Origin: Megaleporinus macrocephalus
Lineage: Eukaryota; Chordata; Actinopteri; Characiformes; Anostomidae
Direction of reading: 5' to 3'
Assembly: GCA_021613375.1 (NCBI GenBank)
Contig: CM038702.1
Location: forward strand, 29,281,349 to 29,345,348
DNA length: 64,000 bases
Shown here: piece after piece, positions 61,122-64,000 of the stretch
Layout of the letters: each line of letters opens with the position of its first letter
Position numbering within the stretch: position 1 is the stretch's first letter
Notes under the pieces: generated by a model
Databases searched by the model: none
What the model saw: only the letters and a program-made list of their open reading frames with translations
What the model was told of the DNA's origin: nothing
Translations under genes and position numbers: made by a program

Positions 61122-61270
61122 AAGGTGGGACAGTATGTTCCAAAGAAATTGGACTAAAAACAGTGATTTGTAAATAATTCAGACATGTATTACATTGACA
61201 ACACCACAGCATTATTAAATAACATGAATGTTATTGTTTTCCCAAAATAAACACTTTTCAATGTTGATTT
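61122..61270. repeat. Diverged DNA-transposon-type repeat fragment
   Basis: GGTGGGACAGTATG, CAGTGATTTGTAAATAATTC and what follows resemble an end of a common fish transposon repeat. Class and limits are uncertain. Confidence 0.4.
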
Positions 61271-63361
61271 TGCAACTATTTTTTAAGTAAAGACAGTAAA
61301 GCATTCTCCACTTTGTAATGTTGTCATTCCATAAAAGTCTATGGACTGAAGACACCAAGGAATGAGACATTTTATTCTGTTCCATTCTTCCTGCAAGCAT
61401 GTTTTTGTGCAAGAGTCTTCACTGTCACATTTTGTGTTTTAAAACATATTCTCTATTAGCATAGGTCAGGACTGCAAAAAAGTCGTACCACTAACTGGGA
61501 AATCGAAGCACTGCACATTTTGAGAAACATTCTCAAAAGTATCATCTAAATATCTGTATACTTGGGTGTTGCTCAGTGGTTGTTGTGGTACACAAGAAGA
61601 TTTCATAAAAGAGCAAACATAATTCTGAAGGCCTCAGAGTGCCGTTTAGATCTGGTGATCCCACTCACCTCAACAATCCAGAGCAAACCAAACTGAATGT
61701 GTGAAATTTAGATAAGAATTACAGGACATCTGTAAAACCTAAAATAATTTGCATGGGATATGAAATCTCGGCATAAATGACAAACGGGAGTGGCTCCTCG
61801 ATTTATGCAGTGCCAAAACCTAATGACTGGCAAACTTATAAGCCTTAAAATTAAATTTTATAATGACTTGCCCAAAGCCGCCGAAAGTCCTGCATTTCTC
61901 CCGGGCCCAGACTCTCCTCTCGCTCAAACATAAACGAGCGCTCTCTGTGAATGAAATTTGATGTCGTGGTCATGACGCTGATTTAAGAACTGCAAACCCT
62001 GCATGTTGCTATTTGCTTATTATTCTTATTGTCAACTTCATACTCCTTAAACATATCCTTTTAGTATGTACAAATACAAACATTTAATAAAAAATAAGTC
62101 ATTTTGAGTCTTTTATCAATGTTAAGCAAGATAGTGTCAAGTCCTTAAAATTGCGACTCCCCCATCTCTGGTTTAAACGCTGATAATAAAAAACGACATA
62201 ATAAAATGTGAAAATAATTTTCTTTACCTGGCTCTGGCAAATAAATATGTTGTCTGTCTGTTCAGTACACATTTGACATTTATGCCTTAATCGACCCATT
62301 GCAGTATTTAGAGTTCTTATACACCAATCTATACTGTTCAGGTGTGTAGTGTTTATAGACGTTTTTAAATATGTAAACTAATTTCTAGTGTATAGCATAT
62401 GAGTTTGGTATGAACTAATATCTCCTGTTCTGGTGTACAGGAGTGTTAGAGATTTTAATAGACCAACATATTCTGTTCTATAAATGCTCATATACACTCG
62501 AACAGAAAATATCAGTCTACAAAAAACTGTAGTGTTGTAGTAGTAATATTATGTAAAAAGAATGACTAACAACGCTATGTTTAATTCAACGGAATAGTCA
62601 AAATTTCAACGTGGGTTGTGTAAGAAACATTTTATTTTGTACTGTGAATTTTCTATTATCATTCTGTACGCTTTGCAGATGGCATTCACTGTTGCTATCT
62701 TATGAAGCAGGCAAAATGTTAAGTTGTATGTAAAAGCTCCATGTAAGATGTCACAAGCACTTTAAAACAGACAGTGATGAAAATAAAATGCAATTACAGG
62801 GTTACCTTTTAGACATAAATTATATAAAATCTATATTTACAACTGTGCAACTGGTGTGTTGGGTTAACTGCTTTTAGAAGGTTTTTAAACCTTTTTGCTT
62901 TATTGCTACAAAGGGGACCACTTAAGTTCTACTGCATTAATAGGGCACACCACCACGCCACAGTCCTCATTCCACACGAGGTTCCCTTCTTATTTCTTTT
63001 TTGGGATTTTTTGTCATTAACATTGACTGACAAATAATAAAGGTTGACAATTTACCAAAAAAACACCAAATATTGCATCTCTAGTACAGATTAGGAATAT
63101 ACATTCTGACTAACTTTGGTCGTATCTAGTTTAACTACAGGGAGGCACAACAAAGCAAAAAAAAAATTCTGTACAACAACAATGTACAGCTGTGAGATTA
63201 CCTTTTTATGACACCACTACAGATGAAGAAAAATAGCAGCAAACAAAACATTTTTATACAAAGCTGAAAGAAACTGGTAGTAAATAAGGCTACCTCTGCA
63301 TAGAAACTAACAAACTGACTAGTTTCAAGTTTAAAGCTGATGAGGATTTGTCGTCTTCTAC

Positions 63362-63579
63362 TAGGGCTGGGCGATAAAACGATAATTATCGCGAAATAAC
63401 ATTTCCTTGATGGAACTATAAGACGTAGTCGATAGAAAGTCGATAGAATTAATTTCCGTCCATGTTTTAAAAGACAATACGAATAGCTAAGCTGAACCAG
63501 AGCAAAAGTGATCTGATTTATATTGTGATATATATCGATATTGACGTGATAAGATTTTTTCCCATATCGCCCAGCCCTA
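63362..63579. mobile_element. Short inverted-repeat element (MITE)
   Basis: It starts TAGGGCTGGGCGATA and ends TATCGCCCAGCCCTA, a perfect 15-bp terminal inverted repeat (ending at 63579). It is about 218 bp and internally AT-rich with several ATCGATA motifs. No convincing 8-bp target duplication is visible, so its superfamily is uncertain, although the ends resemble hAT-type MITEs. Confidence 0.8.
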
Positions 63580-64000
63580 TCTAAAGGTATTTTCTTTGTA
63601 GTGCCAGTGGCTCTGCCAACATTTTATTTGTCTAAGTAAGGCTTTTTAATTGTTTCTTGGTAATATTAGCTTATGGTAATTGGTAATTATCAGTTAACCT
63701 ACTTGGTGATAGTCATACTATCTCTGTCATTTCTGCCATTTTTTTTAATCTATCCTCAGCAATGAGCTCCCTTTCAAGGACTCTTGTTCCAAAGTAGTTT
63801 ACTGTAACAGACTCACAAATTTGAGCGAAACATGTTTCACTGAATTAGCCTATATATTTTCTGTTTATTACCATTTCCAGTATGAATAAAATTGTTTGAA
63901 AAATTGAACATTGAAAAATGTTTTGTAATTGCTTTAAAATGATGGCAGACTCAGGAAAACATACTTCACAAGTACTTATTAAAATACTTGTATGAACAGC

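Larger units (their letters stand above)
58456..64000 (-). other. Upstream ube2h intron (first intron), open at the window edge
   Basis: No sequence encoding the 17 N-terminal residues of UBE2H was found up to 64000, so this is probably intronic. It contains the elements at 59755-60480, 61122-61270 and 63362-63579. A slightly GC-richer spot lies at 61870-61930, but no exon could be supported. Confidence 0.6.

Noticed and set aside
61870..61930. Candidate ube2h first exon in a GC-richer spot
   Set aside because: No ATG-led 53-nt segment encoding the expected N-terminus and no fitting donor.

Overview
The window is vertebrate nuclear DNA, almost certainly from a teleost fish. Two split genes with canonical GT-AG introns encode proteins near-identical to vertebrate NRF1 and UBE2H. 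The rest is AT-rich DNA filled with fish-type mobile elements (Tc1-like, hAT, Ty3/Gypsy, non-LTR) and dinucleotide microsatellites. No bacterial-style operons, CRISPR arrays, tRNAs or rRNAs were seen.

Layout. (1) 0.95-15.2 kb, + strand: the whole coding part of nrf1, in ten coding exons that join in frame to a 503-residue protein. Its introns carry a 1.3 kb hAT element with a perfect 8-bp target duplication, an internally deleted Tc1 element and a Tc1-like relic. (2) 15.2-26 kb: intergenic. On the - strand it carries the conserved sensory microRNA cluster mir-183 / mir-96 / mir-182, in that transcriptional order, as in human between NRF1 and UBE2H. A CpG-richer stretch at 24.4-25.9 kb holds two strong minus-strand splice donors and is the best candidate for the 5' end of the pri-miRNA. 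(3) 26-33 kb: repeat-rich, with a decayed Ty3/Gypsy pol on the - strand, a short telomere-like array and one unexplained exon-like segment. (4) 33-64 kb, - strand: ube2h coding exons 2-7 (36.7-58.5 kb) with large introns full of repeats. The exon with the first 53 coding bases is not seen and is probably beyond 64 kb.

How the parts relate. nrf1 encodes the NRF1/alpha-PAL transcription factor, which acts on GC-rich promoters of mitochondrial and housekeeping genes. ube2h encodes a ubiquitin-conjugating E2 of the GID/CTLH system. They converge tail to tail, with the miRNA cluster between them transcribed toward nrf1. The three miRNAs share near-identical seeds and act together in photoreceptors, hair cells and other sensory neurons. 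The arrangement matches the human 7q32 block, so this is conserved microsynteny rather than a new system. The points most worth a second look are the miRNA cluster and its possible host transcript, a (TG)n(TA)n tract next to the splice acceptor of the ube2h catalytic-cysteine exon, and a terminal-inverted-repeat element at 50.6-51.2 kb that looks like a promoter.
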